Of a stretch of 64,000 nucleotides of DNA, positions 12,749-26,600 are shown one piece after another (the first letter of the stretch is position 1; every line of letters begins with the position of its first letter). Source of the stretch: Isoperla grammatica (taxonomy: Eukaryota > Arthropoda > Insecta > Plecoptera > Perlodidae); contig CAMDTW010000523.1 of assembly GCA_945910005.1 (NCBI GenBank), forward strand, positions 434,001-498,000. The letters are read 5' to 3'. The notes under the pieces are model-generated. The model was not told where the DNA came from and searched no databases. It was given only the letters and a program-made list of their open reading frames with translations. Position numbers and translations under genes: made by a program.

Positions 12749-13405
12749 GGGATTTATATGCTGGGTCTTATATGCAGGGTCTTATATGTTGAGTCTTATA
12801 TGCTGGGTCTAATATGCTGGGTCTTATATGCTGGGTCTTATATGCTGGGTCTTATATGCTGAGTCTTATATGCTGAGTCTTATATGTTGGGTCTTATATG
12901 CTGAGTCTTATATGCTAAGTCTTATATGCTGGGTCTTATATGCTGAGTCTTATAAGCAGGTTCTTATATGCTGAGTCTTAAATGCAGGTTCTTATATGCA
13001 GGTTCTTATATGCAGGTTCTTATATGCTGAGTCTTATATGCAGGTTCTTATATGCTGGGTCTTATATGCTGAGTCCTTAATGCTGGGTCTTATATGCTGA
13101 GTCTTATATGCAGGTTCTTATATGATGAGTCTTATATGCTGAGTCTTATATGCTGAGTCTTACATGCTGGGTCTTATATGCTGGGTCTTATATGCCGGGT
13201 CTTATATGCTGGGTCTTATATGCTGAGTCTAATATGCTGAGTCTTATATGCTGAGTTTTATATGCTGAGTCTTATATGCTGAGTCTTATATGCTGAGTCT
13301 TATATGCTGAGTCTTATATGCTGAGTCTTATATGCTGGGTTATATGCTGAGTCTTATATGCTGGGTTATATGCTGGGTCTTATATGCAGGTTCTTATATG
13401 CAGAG
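12749..13405 (+). repeat. Cassette P, copy 3 (657 bp)
   Basis: Complete marker series from GGGATTTA to GCAGAG, with both 12-bp GGGTTATATG units near 13,340-13,375. It differs from copy 4 by only a few substitutions, for example TCTAATATGCTGAG near 13,230 and GAGTTTTATATG near 13,255. Confidence 0.85.
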
Positions 13406-13749
13406 TCTTATATGCTGAGTCTTATATGCTGGGTCTTATATGCTGGGTCTTATATGCTGGGTCTTATATGCTGGGTCTTAAATGCTGAGTCTTATATGCT
13501 GGGTCTTATATGCTGAGTCTTATATGCTGAGTCTTATATGCTGGGTCTTATATGCTGGGTCTTATATGCTGGGTCTAATATGCTGAGTCTTATATGCTGG
13601 GTCTTATATGCTGGGTCTTATATGCTGAGTCTTATATGCTGGGTCTTATATGCTGGGTCTTATACGCTAGGTCTTATATGCTGGGTCTTATATGCTGAGT
13701 CTTATACGCTGGGTCTTATATGCTAAGTCTCATATGCTGAGTCTTATAT

Positions 13750-15988
13750 GCAGGTTCTTATATGCTGAGTCTTATATGCTGAGTCTTATTTGCTGGGTCT
13801 TATATGCAGGTTCTTATACGCTGAGTCTTATATGCTGAGTCTTATATGCTGGTTCTTATATGCAGGTTCTTATATGCTGAGTCTTATATGCTGGGTCTTA
13901 TATGCTGGGTCTTATATGCTGGGTCTTATATGCTGGGTCTTATATACTGAGTCTTATATGCTGGGTCTAATATGCTGGGTCTTATATGCAGGTTCTTATA
14001 TGCTGAGTCTTATATGCTGAGTCTTATATGCTGGGTCTTATATGCAGGTTCTTATATGCTGAGTCTTATATGCTGGGTCTTATATGCAGGTTCTTATATG
14101 CTGAGTCTTATATGCAGAGTCTTATATGCTGGGTCTTATATGCTGGGTCTTATATGCTGGATCTTATATGCTGAGTCTTATATGCTGGGTCTAATGTGCT
14201 AGGTCTTATATGCAGGTTCTTATATGCTGAGTCTTATATGCAGGTTCTTATATGCTGATTCTTATATGCTGAGTCTTATATGCTGGGTCTTATATGCAGG
14301 TTCTTATATGCTGAGTCTTATATGCTGAGTCTTATATGCTGAGTCTTATATGCTGGGTCTTATATGCTGGGTCTTATATGCAGGGTCTTATATGTTGAGT
14401 CTTATATGCTGGGTCTAATATGCTGGGTCTTATATGCTGGGTCTTATATGCTGGGTCTAATATGCTGGGTCTTATATGCTGGGTCTTACATGCTGAGTCT
14501 TTTATGCAGGTTCTTATATGCTGAGTCTTATATGCTGAGTCTTATTTGCTGGGTCTTATATGCAGGTTCTTATACGCTGAGTCTAATATGCTGAGTCTTA
14601 TATGCTGGTTCTTATATGCAGGTTCTTATATGCTGAGTCTTATATGCTGGGTCTTATATGCTGGGTCTTATATGCTGGGTCTTATATGCTGGGTCTTATA
14701 TACTGAGTCTTATATGCTTGGTCTAATATGCTGGGTCTTATATGCAGGTTCTTATATGCTGAGTCTTATATGCTGAGTCTTATATGCTGGGTCTTATATG
14801 CAGGTTCTTATATGCTGAGTCTTATATGCTGGGTCTTATTTGCAGGTTCTTATATGCTGAGTCTTATATGCAGAGTCTTATATGCTGGGTCTTATATGCT
14901 GGGTCTTATATGCTGGATCTTATATGCTGAGTCTTATATGCTGGGTCTAATGTGCTAGGTCTTATATGCAGGTTCTTATATGCTGAGTCTTATATGCAGG
15001 TTCTTATATGCTGATTCTTATATGCTGAGTCTTATATGCTGGGTCTTATATGCAGGTTCTTATATGCTGAGTCTTATATGCTGGGTCTTATATGCTGGGT
15101 CTAATAAGCTGGGTCTTATATGCTGGGTCTTATATGCTGAGTCTTATATGCTGAGTCTTATATTCTGGGTCTTATATGCTGGGTCTTATATGCTGAGTCT
15201 TATATGGAGGGTCTTATATGCAGGGTCTAATATGCTGAGTCTTATATGCTAAGTCTTAAATGCTGGGTCTTATATGCTGAATCTTATATGCTGGGTCTTA
15301 TATGCTGGGATTTATATGCTGGGTCTTATATGCAGGGTCTTATATGTTGAGTCTTATATGCTGGGTCTAATATGCTGGGTCTTATATGCTGGGTCTTATA
15401 TGCTGGGTCTTATATGCTGAGTCTTATATGCTGAGTCTTATATGTTGGGTCTTATATGCTGAGTCTTATATGCTAAGTCTTATATGCTGGGTCTTATATG
15501 CTGAGTCTTATAAGCAGGTTCTTATATGCTGAGTCTTAAATGCAGGTTCTTATATGCAGGTTCTTATATGCAGGTTCTTATATGCTGAGTCTTATATGCA
15601 GGTTCTTATATGCTGGGTCTTATATGCTGAGTCCTTAATGCTGGGTCTTATATGCTGAGTCTTATATGCAGGTTCTTATATGATGAGTCTTATATGCTGA
15701 GTCTTATATGCTGAGTCTTACATGCTGGGTCTTATATGCTGGGTCTTATATGCCGGGTCTTATATGCTGGGTCTTATATGCTGAGTCTTATATGCTGAGT
15801 CTTATATGCTGAGTCTTATATGCTGAGTCTTATATGCTGAGTCTTATATGCTAAGTCTTATATGCTGAGTCTTATATGCTGAGTCTTATATGCTGGGTTA
15901 TATGCTGAGTCTTATATGCTGGGTTATATGCTGGGTCTTATATGCAGGTTCTTATATGCAGAGTCTTATATGCTGAGTCTTATATGCT
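13750..15988 (+). repeat. 2,558-bp spaced duplication, right copy
   Basis: Carries the fourfold-amplified 756-bp repeat as a left-truncated third copy (13,750-14,294) and a fourth copy (14,295-15,082), then cassette P copy 4. From 14,644 onward this sequence is also the start of block A and recurs at +7,006 bp, so the 2,558-bp and 7,006-bp duplications overlap. Confidence 0.8.
15307..15963 (+). repeat. Cassette P, copy 4 (657 bp)
   Basis: Complete marker series from GGGATTTA to GCAGAG. The run of GCTGAG units includes one GCTAAG near 15,850, also present in copies 5 and 8, which confirms that those three share a recent origin. Confidence 0.87.
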
Positions 15989-18900
15989 GAGTCTTATATG
16001 CTGAGTCTTATATGCTGGGTCTTATATGCTGGGTCTTATATGCTGGGTCTTATATGCTGGGTCTTATATGCTGAGTCTTATATGCAGGGTCTTATATGCA
16101 GGGTCTTATATGCTGAGTCTCATATGCTAAGTTTTATATGCTGGGTCTTACATGCTGGGTCTTTTATGCTGGGCCTTATATGAAGGTTCTTATATGCTGA
16201 GTCTTATATGCTGAGTCTTATGTGCTGGGTCTTATATGCTGAGTCTTATATGCTGGGTCTTATATGCTGAGTCTTATATGCTGGGTCTTATATGCTGGGT
16301 CTTATATGCTGAGTCTTATCTGCAGGGTCTTATTTGCAGGGTCTTATATGCTGAGTCTTATATGCTAAGTCTTAAATGCTGGGTCTTATATGCTGAATCT
16401 AATATGCTGGGTCTAATATGCTGGGTCTTATATGCTGAGTCTTATTTGCAGGGTCTTATATGCAGGGTCTTATATGCTGAGTCTTATATGCTGGGTCTTA
16501 TATGCTGGGTCTTATATGCTGGGTCTTATATGCTGGGTCTTTTATGCTGGGTCTTATATGCAGGGTCTTATATGCTGAGTCTTATTTGCTGAGTCGTATA
16601 TGCTGGGTCTTATATGCTGGGTCTTATATGCAGGGTCTTATATGCTGAGTCTTATATGCTGGGTCTTATATGCTGGGTCTTATATGCTGGGTCTTATATG
16701 CGGGTTCTTATATGCTGAGTCTTATATGCTGGGTCTTATATGCTGGGTCTTATATGCAGGGTCTTATATGCTGAGTCTTATATGCTGAGTCTTATATGCT
16801 GGGTCTTATATGCTGGGTCTTATATGCTGGGTCTTATATGCAGGGTCTTAAATGCTCAGTCTTATATGCTGGGTCTAATATGCTGGGTCTTATATGCTGG
16901 GTCTTATATGCTGGGTCTTATATGCTGGGTCTTATATGCTGAGTCTTATATGCTGAGTCTTATATGCTGGGTCTTATATGCTGAGTCTTATATGCTGGTT
17001 TTTATATGCTGGGTCTTATATGCTGAGTCTTATATGCAGGTTCTTATATGCTGAGTCTTAAATGCAGGTTCTTATATGCAGGTTCTTATATGCAGGTTCT
17101 TATATGCTAAGTCTTATATGCAGGTTCTTAAATGCTGGGTCTTATATGCTGAGTCTTATATGCTGGGTCTTATATGCTGAGTCTTATATGCAGGTTCTTT
17201 TATGATGAGTCTTATATGATGAGTCTCATATGCTGACTCTTATATGCTGACCCTTACATGCTGGGTCTTATATGCTGGGTCTTATATGCCGGGTCTTATA
17301 TGCTGGGTCTTAAATGCTGAGTCTTATATGCTGGGTCTTATATGCTGAATCTAATATGCTGGGTCTAATATGCTGGGTCTTATATGCTGAGTCTTATATG
17401 CAGGGTCTTATATGCAGGGTCTTATATGCTGAGTCTTATATGCTGGGTCTAATATGCTGGGTCTTATATGCTGGGTCTTATACGCTGGGTCTTATATGCT
17501 GAGTCTTATATGCAGGGTCTTATATGCAGGGTCTCATATGCTAAGTCTTATATGCAAAGTCTTATATGCAGGGTCTTATATGCTGATTCTTATATGCTGG
17601 GTCTAATATGCTGGGTCTTATATGCTGGGTCTTATATGCTGGGTCTTATATGCTGAGTCTAATATGCAGGGTCTTATATGCAGGGTCTTATATGCTGAGT
17701 CTTATATGCAGGGTCTTATATGCTGGGTCTTATATGCTGGGTCTTATATGCTGGGTCTTATATGCTGAGTCTTATATGCAGGGTCTTATATGCAGGGTCT
17801 TATATGCTAAGTCTTATATGCTTAGTCTTATATGCTGGGTCTTATATGCTGAGTCTTATATGCTGGGTCTTATATGCAGGTTCTTATATGCTGAGTCTTA
17901 TATGCTGAGTCTTATATGCTGAGTCTTATATGCTGAGTCTTATATTCTGGGTCTTATATGCTGGGTCTTATATGCTGGGTCTTATATGCTGGGTCTTATA
18001 TGCTGGGTCTTATATGCTGGGTCTTATATGCTGGGTCTTAAATGCTGAGTCTTATATGCTGGGTCTTATATGCTGAGTCTTATATGCTGAGTCTTATATG
18101 CTGGGTCTTATATGCTGGGTCTTATATGCTGGGTCTTATATGCTGAGTCTTATATGCTGGGTCTTATATGCTGGGTCTTATATGCTGGGTCTTATATGCT
18201 GGGTCATATATGCTGAGTCTTATATGCTGGGTATTATATGCTGGGTCTAATATGCTGAGTCTTATATGCTGGGTCTTATATGCTGGGTCTTATACGCTAG
18301 GTCTTATATGCTGGGTCTTATATGCTGAGTCTTATATGCTGGGTCTTATATGCTAAGTCTCATATGCTGAGTCTTATATGCTGAGTCTTATATGCTGAGT
18401 CTTATACGCTGAGTCTTATATGCAGGTTCTCATATGCTGAGTCTTATATGCTGAGTCTTATATGCTGAGTCTTATATGCAGGTTCTTATATGCTGGGTCT
18501 TATATGCTGAGTCTTATATGCTTGGTCTTGTATGCTGTGTCTTATATGCAGGTTCTTATATGCTGAGTCTTATATGCTGGGTCTTATATGCTGGGTCTTA
18601 TATGCAGGGTCTTAAATGCTCAGTCTTATATGCTGTGTCTAATTTGCTGGGTCTTATATGCTGGGTCTTATATGCTGGGTCTTATATGCTGGGTCTTATA
18701 TGCTGAGTCTTATATGCTGAGTCTTATATGCTGGGTTTAATATGCTGAGTCTTATATGCTGGTTTTTATATGCTGGGTCTTATATGCTGAGTCTTATATG
18801 CAGGTTCTTATATGCTGAGTCTTAAATGCAGGTTCTTTTATGCAGGTTCTTATATGCAGGTTCTTATATGCTGAGTCTTATATGCAGGTTCTTAAATGCT

Positions 18901-19891
18901 GGGTCTTATATGCTGAGTCTAATATGCTGGGTCTTATATGCTAAGTCTTATATGCAGGTTCTTATATGATGAGTCTTATATGATGAGTCTCATATGCTGA
19001 CTCTTATATGCTGACCCTTACATGCTGGGTCTTATATGCTGGGTCTTATATGCCGGGTCTTATATGCTGGGTCTTAAATGCTGAGTCTTATATGCTGGGT
19101 CTTATATGCTGAATCTAATATGCTGGGTCTAATATGCTGGGTCTTTAATGCTGAGTCTTATATGCAGGGTCTTATATGCAGGGTCTTATATGCTGAGTCT
19201 TATATGCTGGGTCTAATATGCTGGGTCTTATATGCTGGGTCTTATACGCTGGGTCTTATATGCTGAGTCTTATATGCAGGGTCTTATATGCAGGGTCTTA
19301 TATGCTGAGTCTTATATGCAGGGTCTTATATGCAGGGTGTTATATGCTGAGTCTTATATGCTGGGTCTAATATGCTGGGTCTTATATGCTTGGTCTTATA
19401 TGCTGGGTCTTATATGCTGAGTCTTATATGCAGGGTCTTATATGCAGGGTCTTATATGCAGGGTCTTATATGCTGAGTCTTATATGCAGGGTCTTATATG
19501 CTGGGTCTTATATGCTGGGTCTTATATGCTGGGTCTTATATGCTGAGTCTTATATGCAGGGTCTTATATGCAGGGTCTTATATGCTGAGTCTTATATGCT
19601 TAGTCTTATATGCTGGGTCTTATATGCTGAGTCTTATATGCTTGGTCTTATATGCAGGTTTTTATATGCTGAGTCTTATATGCTGAGTCTTATATGCTGA
19701 GTCTTATATGCTGAGTCTTATATGCTGGGTCTTATATGCTGGGTCTTATATGCTGGGTCTTATATGCTGGGTCTTATATGCTGGGTCTTATATGCTGGGT
19801 CTTATATGCTGTGTCTTAAATGCTGAGTCTTATATGCTGGGTCTTATATGCTGAGTCCTTTATGCTGAGTCTTATATGCTGGGTCTTATAT

Positions 19892-19901
19892 GCTGGGTCT
19901 T
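19892..19901 (+). repeat. 10-bp unit (loss of ATAT)
   Basis: GCTGGGTCTT is followed directly by another GCTGGG, so the unit is 4 bp short and shifts the array phase. The same event is present at 26,898-26,907, 33,639-33,648 and 53,619-53,628, spaced 7,006, 6,741 and 19,980 bp apart. It is a one-time indel copied by block duplication. Confidence 0.9.
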
Positions 19902-20478
19902 GCTGGGTCTTATATGCTGAGTCTTATATGCTGGGTCTTATATGCTGGGTCTTATATGCTGAGTCTTATATGCTGGGTCTTATATGCTGGGTCTTATACG
20001 CTAGGTCTTATATGCTGGGTCTTATATGTTGAGTCTTATACGCTGGGTCTTATATGCTGAGTCTCATATGCTGAGTCTTATATGCTGAGTCTTATATGCT
20101 GAGTCTTATACGCTGAGTCTTATATGCAGGTTCTTATATGCTGAGTCTTATATGCTGAGTCTTATATGCTGGGTCTTATATGCTGGGTCTTATATGCGGG
20201 GTCTTATATGTTGAGTCTTATATGCTGGGTCTAATATGCTGGGTCTTATATGCTGGGTCTTATATGCTGGGTCTAATATGCTGGGTCTTATATGCTGGGT
20301 CTTACATGCTGAGTCTTTTATGCAGGTTCTTATATGCTGAGTCTTATATGCTGAGTCTTATTTGCTGGGTCTTATATGCAGGTTCTTATACGCTGAGTCT
20401 TATATGCTGAGTCTTATATGCTGGTTCTTATATGCAGGTTCTTATATGCTGAGTCTTATATGCTGGGTCTTATATGCT

Positions 20479-20487
20479 GGGGGTTAT
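20479..20487 (+). repeat. GGGGG unit (12-bp, GCTGGGGGTTATAT)
   Basis: A run of five G replaces GGGTC, followed by TTATAT. It recurs at 21,641, and near 27,485, 34,226 and 54,206, again at block spacings. The 21,641 copy is the last marker of block A before B begins. Confidence 0.85.
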
Positions 20488-21150
20488 ATGCTGGGTCTTA
20501 TATGCTGGGTCTTATATACTGAGTCTTATATGCTGGGTCTAATATGCTGGGTCTTATATGCAGGTTCTTATATGCTAAGTCTTATATGCAGGTTCTTATG
20601 TGCTGAGTCTTATATGCTGAGTCTTATATGCTGGGTCTTATATGTAGGTTTTTATATGCTGAGTCTTATATGCTGGGTCTTATATGCAGGTTCTTATATG
20701 CTGAGTCTTCTATGCAGAGTCTTATATGCTGGGTCTTATATGCTGGGTCTTATATGCTGGATCTTATATGCTGAGTCTTATATGCTGGGTCTAATGTGCT
20801 AGGTCTTATATGCAGGTTCTTATATGCTGAGTCTTATATGCAGGTTCTTATATGCTGAGTCTTATATGCTGAGTCTTATATGCTGGGTCTTATATGCAGG
20901 TTCTTATATGCTGAGTCTTATATGCTGGGTCTTATATGCTAAGTGCAATATGCTGGGTCTTATATGCTGGGTCTAACATGCAGGGTCTTATATGCAGGGT
21001 CTTATATGCTGGGTCTTATATGCTGAGTCTTATATGCTGAGTCTTATATGCTGGGTCTTATATGCTGGGTCTTATATGCTGGGTCTTATATGCTGGGTCT
21101 TACATGCAGAGTCTTATATGCAGGGTCTTATATGCTGGGTCTTATATGCT

Positions 21151-21649
21151 GGGTCTTATACGCTAGGTCTTATATGCTGGGTCTTATATGTTGAGTCTTA
21201 TACGCTGGGTCTTATATGCTGAGTCTCATATGCTGAGTCTTATATGCTGAGTCTTATATGCTGAGTCTTATACGCTGAGTCTTATATGCAGGTTCTTATA
21301 TGCTGAGTCTTATATGCTGAGTCTTATATGCTGGGTCTTATATGCTGGGTCTTATTTGCGGGGTCTTATATGTTGAGTCTTATATGCTGGGTCTAATATG
21401 CTGGGTCTTATATGCTGGGTCTTATATGCTGGGTCTAATATGCTGGGTCTTATATGCTGGGTCTTACATGCTGAGTCTTTTATGCAGGTTCTTATATGCT
21501 GAGTCTTATATGCTGAGTCTTATTTGCTGGGTCTTATATGCAGGTTCTTATACGCTGAGTCTTATATGCTGAGTCTTATATGCTGGTTCTTATATGCAGG
21601 TTCTTATATGCTGAGTCTTATATGCTGGGTCTTATATGCTGGGGGTTAT
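21151..21649 (+). repeat. Copy of 19,989-20,487 (1,162-bp back-jump)
   Basis: At 21,151 the order of units returns to that at 19,989 with a constant offset of 1,162 bp, exactly 83 units. It shows the same TATACGCTAGG, GTTGAG, TATACGCTGGG, TTACATGCTGAG, TTTGCTGGG and GGGGG markers. It stops at 21,649, where two extra GCTGGG units and block B follow. This fits a local exchange that replaced the end of block A. Confidence 0.85.
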
Positions 21650-23686
21650 ATGCTGGGTCTTATATGCTGGGTCTTATATGCTGGGTCTTATATGCTGGGT
21701 CTTATATACTGAGTCTTATATGCTTGGTCTAATATGCTGGGTCTTATATGCAGGTTCTTATATGCTGAGTCTTATATGCTGAGTCTTATATGCTGGGTCT
21801 TATATGCAGGTTCTTATATGCTGAGTCTTATATGCTGGGTCTTATTTGCAGGTTCTTATATGCTGAGTCTTATATGCAGAGTCTTATATGCTGGGTCTTA
21901 TATGCTGGGTCTTATATGCTGGATCTTATATGCTGAGTCTTATATGCTGGGTCTAATGTGCTAGGTCTTATATGCAGGTTCTTATATGCTGAGTCTTATA
22001 TGCAGGTTCTTATATGCTGATTCTTATATGCTGAGTCTTATATGCTGGGTCTTATATGCAGGTTCTTATATGCTGAGTCTTATATGCTGGGTCTTATATG
22101 CTGGGTCTAATAAGCTGGGTCTTATATGCTGGGTCTTATATGCTGAGTCTTATATGCTGAGTCTTATATTCTGGGTCTTATATGCTGGGTCTTATATGCT
22201 GAGTCTTATATGGAGGGTCTTATATGCAGGGTCTAATATGCTGAGTCTTATATGCTAAGTCTTAAATGCTGGGTCTTATATGCTGAATCTTATATGCTGG
22301 GTCTTATATGCTGGGATTTATATGCTGGGTCTTATATGCAGGGTCTTATATGTTGAGTCTTATATGCTGGGTCTAATATGCTGGGTCTTATATGCTGGGT
22401 CTTATATGCTGGGTCTTATATGCTGAGTCTTATATGCTGAGTCTTATATGTTGGGTCTTATATGCTGAGTCTTATATGCTAAGTCTTATATGCTGGGTCT
22501 TATATGCTGAGTCTTATAAGCAGGTTCTTATATGCTGAGTCTTAAATGCAGGTTCTTATATGCAGGTTCTTATATGCAGGTTCTTATATGCTGAGTCTTA
22601 TATGCAGGTTCTTATATGCTGGGTCTTATATGCTGAGTCCTTAATGCTGGGTCTTATATGCTGAGTCTTATATGCAGGTTCTTATATGATGAGTCTTATA
22701 TGCTGAGTCTTATATGCTGAGTCTTACATGCTGGGTCTTATATGCTGGGTCTTATATGCCGGGTCTTATATGCTGGGTCTTATATGCTGAGTCTTATATG
22801 CTGAGTCTTATATGCTGAGTCTTATATGCTGAGTCTTATATGCTGAGTCTTATATGCTAAGTCTTATATGCTGAGTCTTATATGCTGAGTCTTATATGCT
22901 GGGTTATATGCTGAGTCTTATATGCTGGGTTATATGCTGGGTCTTATATGCAGGTTCTTATATGCAGAGTCTTATATGCTGAGTCTTATATGCTGAGTCT
23001 TATATGCTGAGTCTTATATGCTGGGTCTTATATGCTGGGTCTTATATGCTGGGTCTTATATGCTGGGTCTTATATGCTGAGTCTTATATGCAGGGTCTTA
23101 TATGCAGGGTCTTATATGCTGAGTCTCATATGCTAAGTTTTATATGCTGGGTCTTACATGCTGGGTCTTTTATGCTGGGCCTTATATGAAGGTTCTTATA
23201 TGCTGAGTCTTATATGCTGAGTCTTATGTGCTGGGTCTTATATGCTGAGTCTTATATGCTGGGTCTTATATGCTGAGTCTTATATGCTGGGTCTTATATG
23301 CTGGGTCTTATATGCTGAGTCTTATCTGCAGGGTCTTATTTGCAGGGTCTTATATGCTGAGTCTTATATGCTAAGTCTTAAATGCTGGGTCTTATATGCT
23401 GAATCTAATATGCTGGGTCTAATATGCTGGGTCTTATATGCTGAGTCTTATTTGCAGGGTCTTATATGCAGGGTCTTATATGCTGAGTCTTATATGCTGG
23501 GTCTTATATGCTGGGTCTTATATGCTGGGTCTTATATGCTGGGTCTTTTATGCTGGGTCTTATATGCAGGGTCTTATATGCTGAGTCTTATTTGCTGAGT
23601 CGTATATGCTGGGTCTTATATGCTGGGTCTTATATGCAGGGTCTTATATGCTGAGTCTTATATGCTGGGTCTTATATGCTGGGTCT
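21650..23686 (+). repeat. Leader of block B (contains cassette P copy 5)
   Basis: Matches 14,644-16,680 at -7,006 bp. From 21,960 it also matches 48,681-50,407 at +26,721 bp. It carries the last part of a 756-bp repeat, cassette P and the TTATCTGCAGGG marker. This leader is absent before unit C at 30,428, so it marks the start of a whole series and is not part of each 6.7-kb unit. Confidence 0.85.
22313..22969 (+). repeat. Cassette P, copy 5 (657 bp)
   Basis: Full series from GGGATTTA to GCAGAG, 7,006 bp after copy 4 with no difference that I noticed, including the GCTAAG inside the GCTGAG run. Confidence 0.87.
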
Positions 23687-26600
23687 TATATGCTGGGTCT
23701 TATATGCGGGTTCTTATATGCTGAGTCTTATATGCTGGGTCTTATATGCTGGGTCTTATATGCAGGGTCTTATATGCTGAGTCTTATATGCTGAGTCTTA
23801 TATGCTGGGTCTTATATGCTGGGTCTTATATGCTGGGTCTTATATGCAGGGTCTTAAATGCTCAGTCTTATATGCTGGGGCTAATATGCTGGGTCTTATA
23901 TGCTGGGTCTTATATGCTGGGTCTTATATGCTGGGTCTTATATGCTGAGTCTTATATGCTGAGTCTTATATGCTGGGTCTTATATGCTGAGTCTTATATG
24001 CTGGTTTTTATATGCTGGGTCTTATATGCTGAGTCTTATATGCAGGTTCTTATATGCTGAGTCTTAAATGCAGGTTCTTATATGCAGGTTCTTATATGCA
24101 GGTTCTTATATGCTAAGTCTTATATGCAGGTTCTTAAATGCTGGGTCTTATATGCTGAGTCTTATATGCTGGGTCTTATATGCTGAGTCTTATATGCAGG
24201 TTCTTTTATGATGAGTCTTATATGATGAGTCTCATATGCTGACTCTTATATGCTGACCCTTACATGCTGGGTCTTATATGCTGGGTCTTATATGCCGGGT
24301 CTTATATGCTGGGTCTTAAATGCTGAGTCTTATATGCTGGGTCTTATATGCTGAATCTAATATGCTGGGTCTAATATGCTGGGTCTTATATGCTGAGTCT
24401 TATATGCAGGGTCTTATATGCAGGGTCTTATATGCTGAGTCTTATATGCTGGGTCTAATATGCTGGGTCTTATATGCTGGGTCTTATACGCTGGGTCTTA
24501 TATGCTGAGTCTTATATGCAGGGTCTTATATGCAGGGTCTCATATGCTAAGTCTTATATGCAAAGTCTTATATGCAGGGTCTTATATGCTGATTCTTATA
24601 TGCTGGGTCTAATATGCTGGGTCTTATATGCTGGGTCTTATATGCTGGGTCTAATATGCTGAGTCTAATATGCAGGGTCTTATATGCAGGGTCTTATATG
24701 CTGAGTCTTATATGCAGGGTCTTATATGCTGGGTCTTATATGCTGGGTCTTATATGCTGGGTCTTATATGCTGAGTCTTATATGCAGGGTCTTATATGCA
24801 GGGTCTTATATGCTAAGTCTTATATGCTTAGTCTTATATGCTGGGTCTTATATGCTGAGTCTTATATGCTGGGTCTTATATGCAGGTTCTTATATGCTGA
24901 GTCTTATATGCTGAGTCTTATATGCTGAGTCTTATATGCTGAGTCTTATATTCTGGGTCTTATATGCTGGGTCTTATATGCTGGGTCTTATATGCTGGGT
25001 CTTATATGCTGGGTCTTATATGCTGGGTCTTATATGCTGGGTCTTAAATGCTGAGTCTTATATGCTGGGTCTTATATGCTGAGTCTTATATGCTGAGTCT
25101 TATATGCTGGGTCTTATATGCTGGGTCTTATATGCTGGGTCTTATATGCTGAGTCTTATATGCTGGGTCTTATATGCTGGGTCTTATATGCTGGGTCTTA
25201 TATGCTGGGTCATATATGCTGAGTCTTATATGCTGGGTATTATATGCTGGGTCTAATATGCTGAGTCTTATATGCTGGGTCTTATATGCTGGGTCTTATA
25301 CGCTAGGTCTTATATGCTGGGTCTTATATGCTGAGTCTTATATGCTGGGTCTTATATGCTAAGTCTCATATGCTGAGTCTTATATGCTGAGTCTTATATG
25401 CTGAGTCTTATACGCTGAGTCTTATATGCAGGTTCTCATATGCTGAGTCTTATATGCTGAGTCTTATATGCTGAGTCTTATATGCAGGTTCTTATATGCT
25501 GGGTCTTATATGCTGAGTCTTATATGCTTGGTCTTGTATGCTGTGTCTTATATGCAGGTTCTTATATGCTGAGTCTTATATGCTGGGTCTTATATGCTGG
25601 GTCTTATATGCAGGGTCTTAAATGCTCAGTCTTATATGCTGTGTCTAATTTGCTGGGTCTTATATGCTGGGTCTTATATGCTGGGTCTTATATGCTGGGT
25701 CTTATATGCTGAGTCTTATATGCTGAGTCTTATATGCTGGGTCTAATATGCTGAGTCTTATATGCTGGTTTTTATATGCTGGGTCTTATATGCTGAGTCT
25801 TATATGCAGGTTCTTATATGCTGAGTCTTAAATGCAGGTTCTTTTATGCAGGTTCTTATATGCAGGTTCTTATATGCTGAGTCTTATATGCAGGTTCTTA
25901 AATGCTGGGTCTTATATGCTGAGTCTAATATGCTGGGTCTTATATGCTAAGTCTTATATGCAGGTTCTTATATGATGAGTCTTATATGATGAGTCTCATA
26001 TGCTGACTCTTATATGCTGACCCTTACATGCTGGGTCTTATATGCTGGGTCTTATATGCCGGGTCTTATATGCTGGGTCTTAAATGCTGAGTCTTATATG
26101 CTGGGTCTTATATGCTGAATCTAATATGCTGGGTCTAATATGCTGGGTCTTTAATGCTGAGTCTTATATGCAGGGTCTTATATGCAGGGTCTTATATGCT
26201 GAGTCTTATATGCTGGGTCTAATATGCTGGGTCTTATATGCTGGGTCTTATACGCTGGGTCTTATATGCTGAGTCTTATATGCAGGGTCTTATATGCAGG
26301 GTCTTATATGCTGAGTCTTATATGCAGGGTCTTATATGCAGGGTGTTATATGCTGAGTCTTATATGCTGGGTCTAATATGCTGGGTCTTATATGCTGGGT
26401 CTTATATGCTGGGTCTTATATGCTGAGTCTTATATGCAGGGTCTTATATGCAGGGTCTTATATGCAGGGTCTTATATGCTGAGTCTTATATGCAGGGTCT
26501 TATATGCTGGGTCTTATATGCTGGGTCTTATATGCTGGGTCTTATATGCTGAGTCTTATATGCAGGGTCTTATATGCAGGGTCTTATATGCTGAGTCTTA

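Larger units (their letters stand above)
11192..13430 (+). repeat. 2,558-bp spaced duplication, left copy
   Basis: Matches 13,750-15,988 at a constant offset of 2,558 bp over about 2.2 kb. It includes the right part of one 756-bp repeat, one complete 756-bp repeat, a TATGCTGATTC unit, a TATATTCTGGG unit and all of cassette P copy 3. The offset is 182 units plus 10 bp, so the off-length units are included in both copies. Divergence begins after the GCAGAG that closes cassette P: GCTGGG units follow here, GCTGAG units in the right copy. Confidence 0.8.
14644..21649 (+). repeat. Block A (7,006 bp)
   Basis: Positions 14,644-21,150 recur at +7,006 bp (21,650-28,156) with very few differences. One is GGGTTTAAT near 18,735 against GGGTCTAAT near 25,741. 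Another is TATGCTTGG near 19,390 against TATGCTGGG. Contents in order: end of a 756-bp repeat, cassette P (15,307), a TTATCTGCAGGG marker, a GCGGGT marker, GATGAG pairs, TATACGCTGGG, a 10-bp unit, a GGGGG unit, and a GCTAAGTGCAATATG marker. At 21,151 it leaves the B order and jumps back to a 19,989-like sequence. Confidence 0.85.

Noticed and set aside
20362..20802. Open frame of 146 codons (the longest, also at 27,368, 34,109 and 54,089) encoding a hydrophobic 14-residue repeat
   Set aside because: It is a by-product of the 14-bp unit: ATG occurs in each unit and the frame stays open until a GCTGAG, GCTAAG or TCTAAT unit falls in the stop phase. All open frames here show the same periodic peptide, copies differ without frame conservation, and there is no flanking gene structure.
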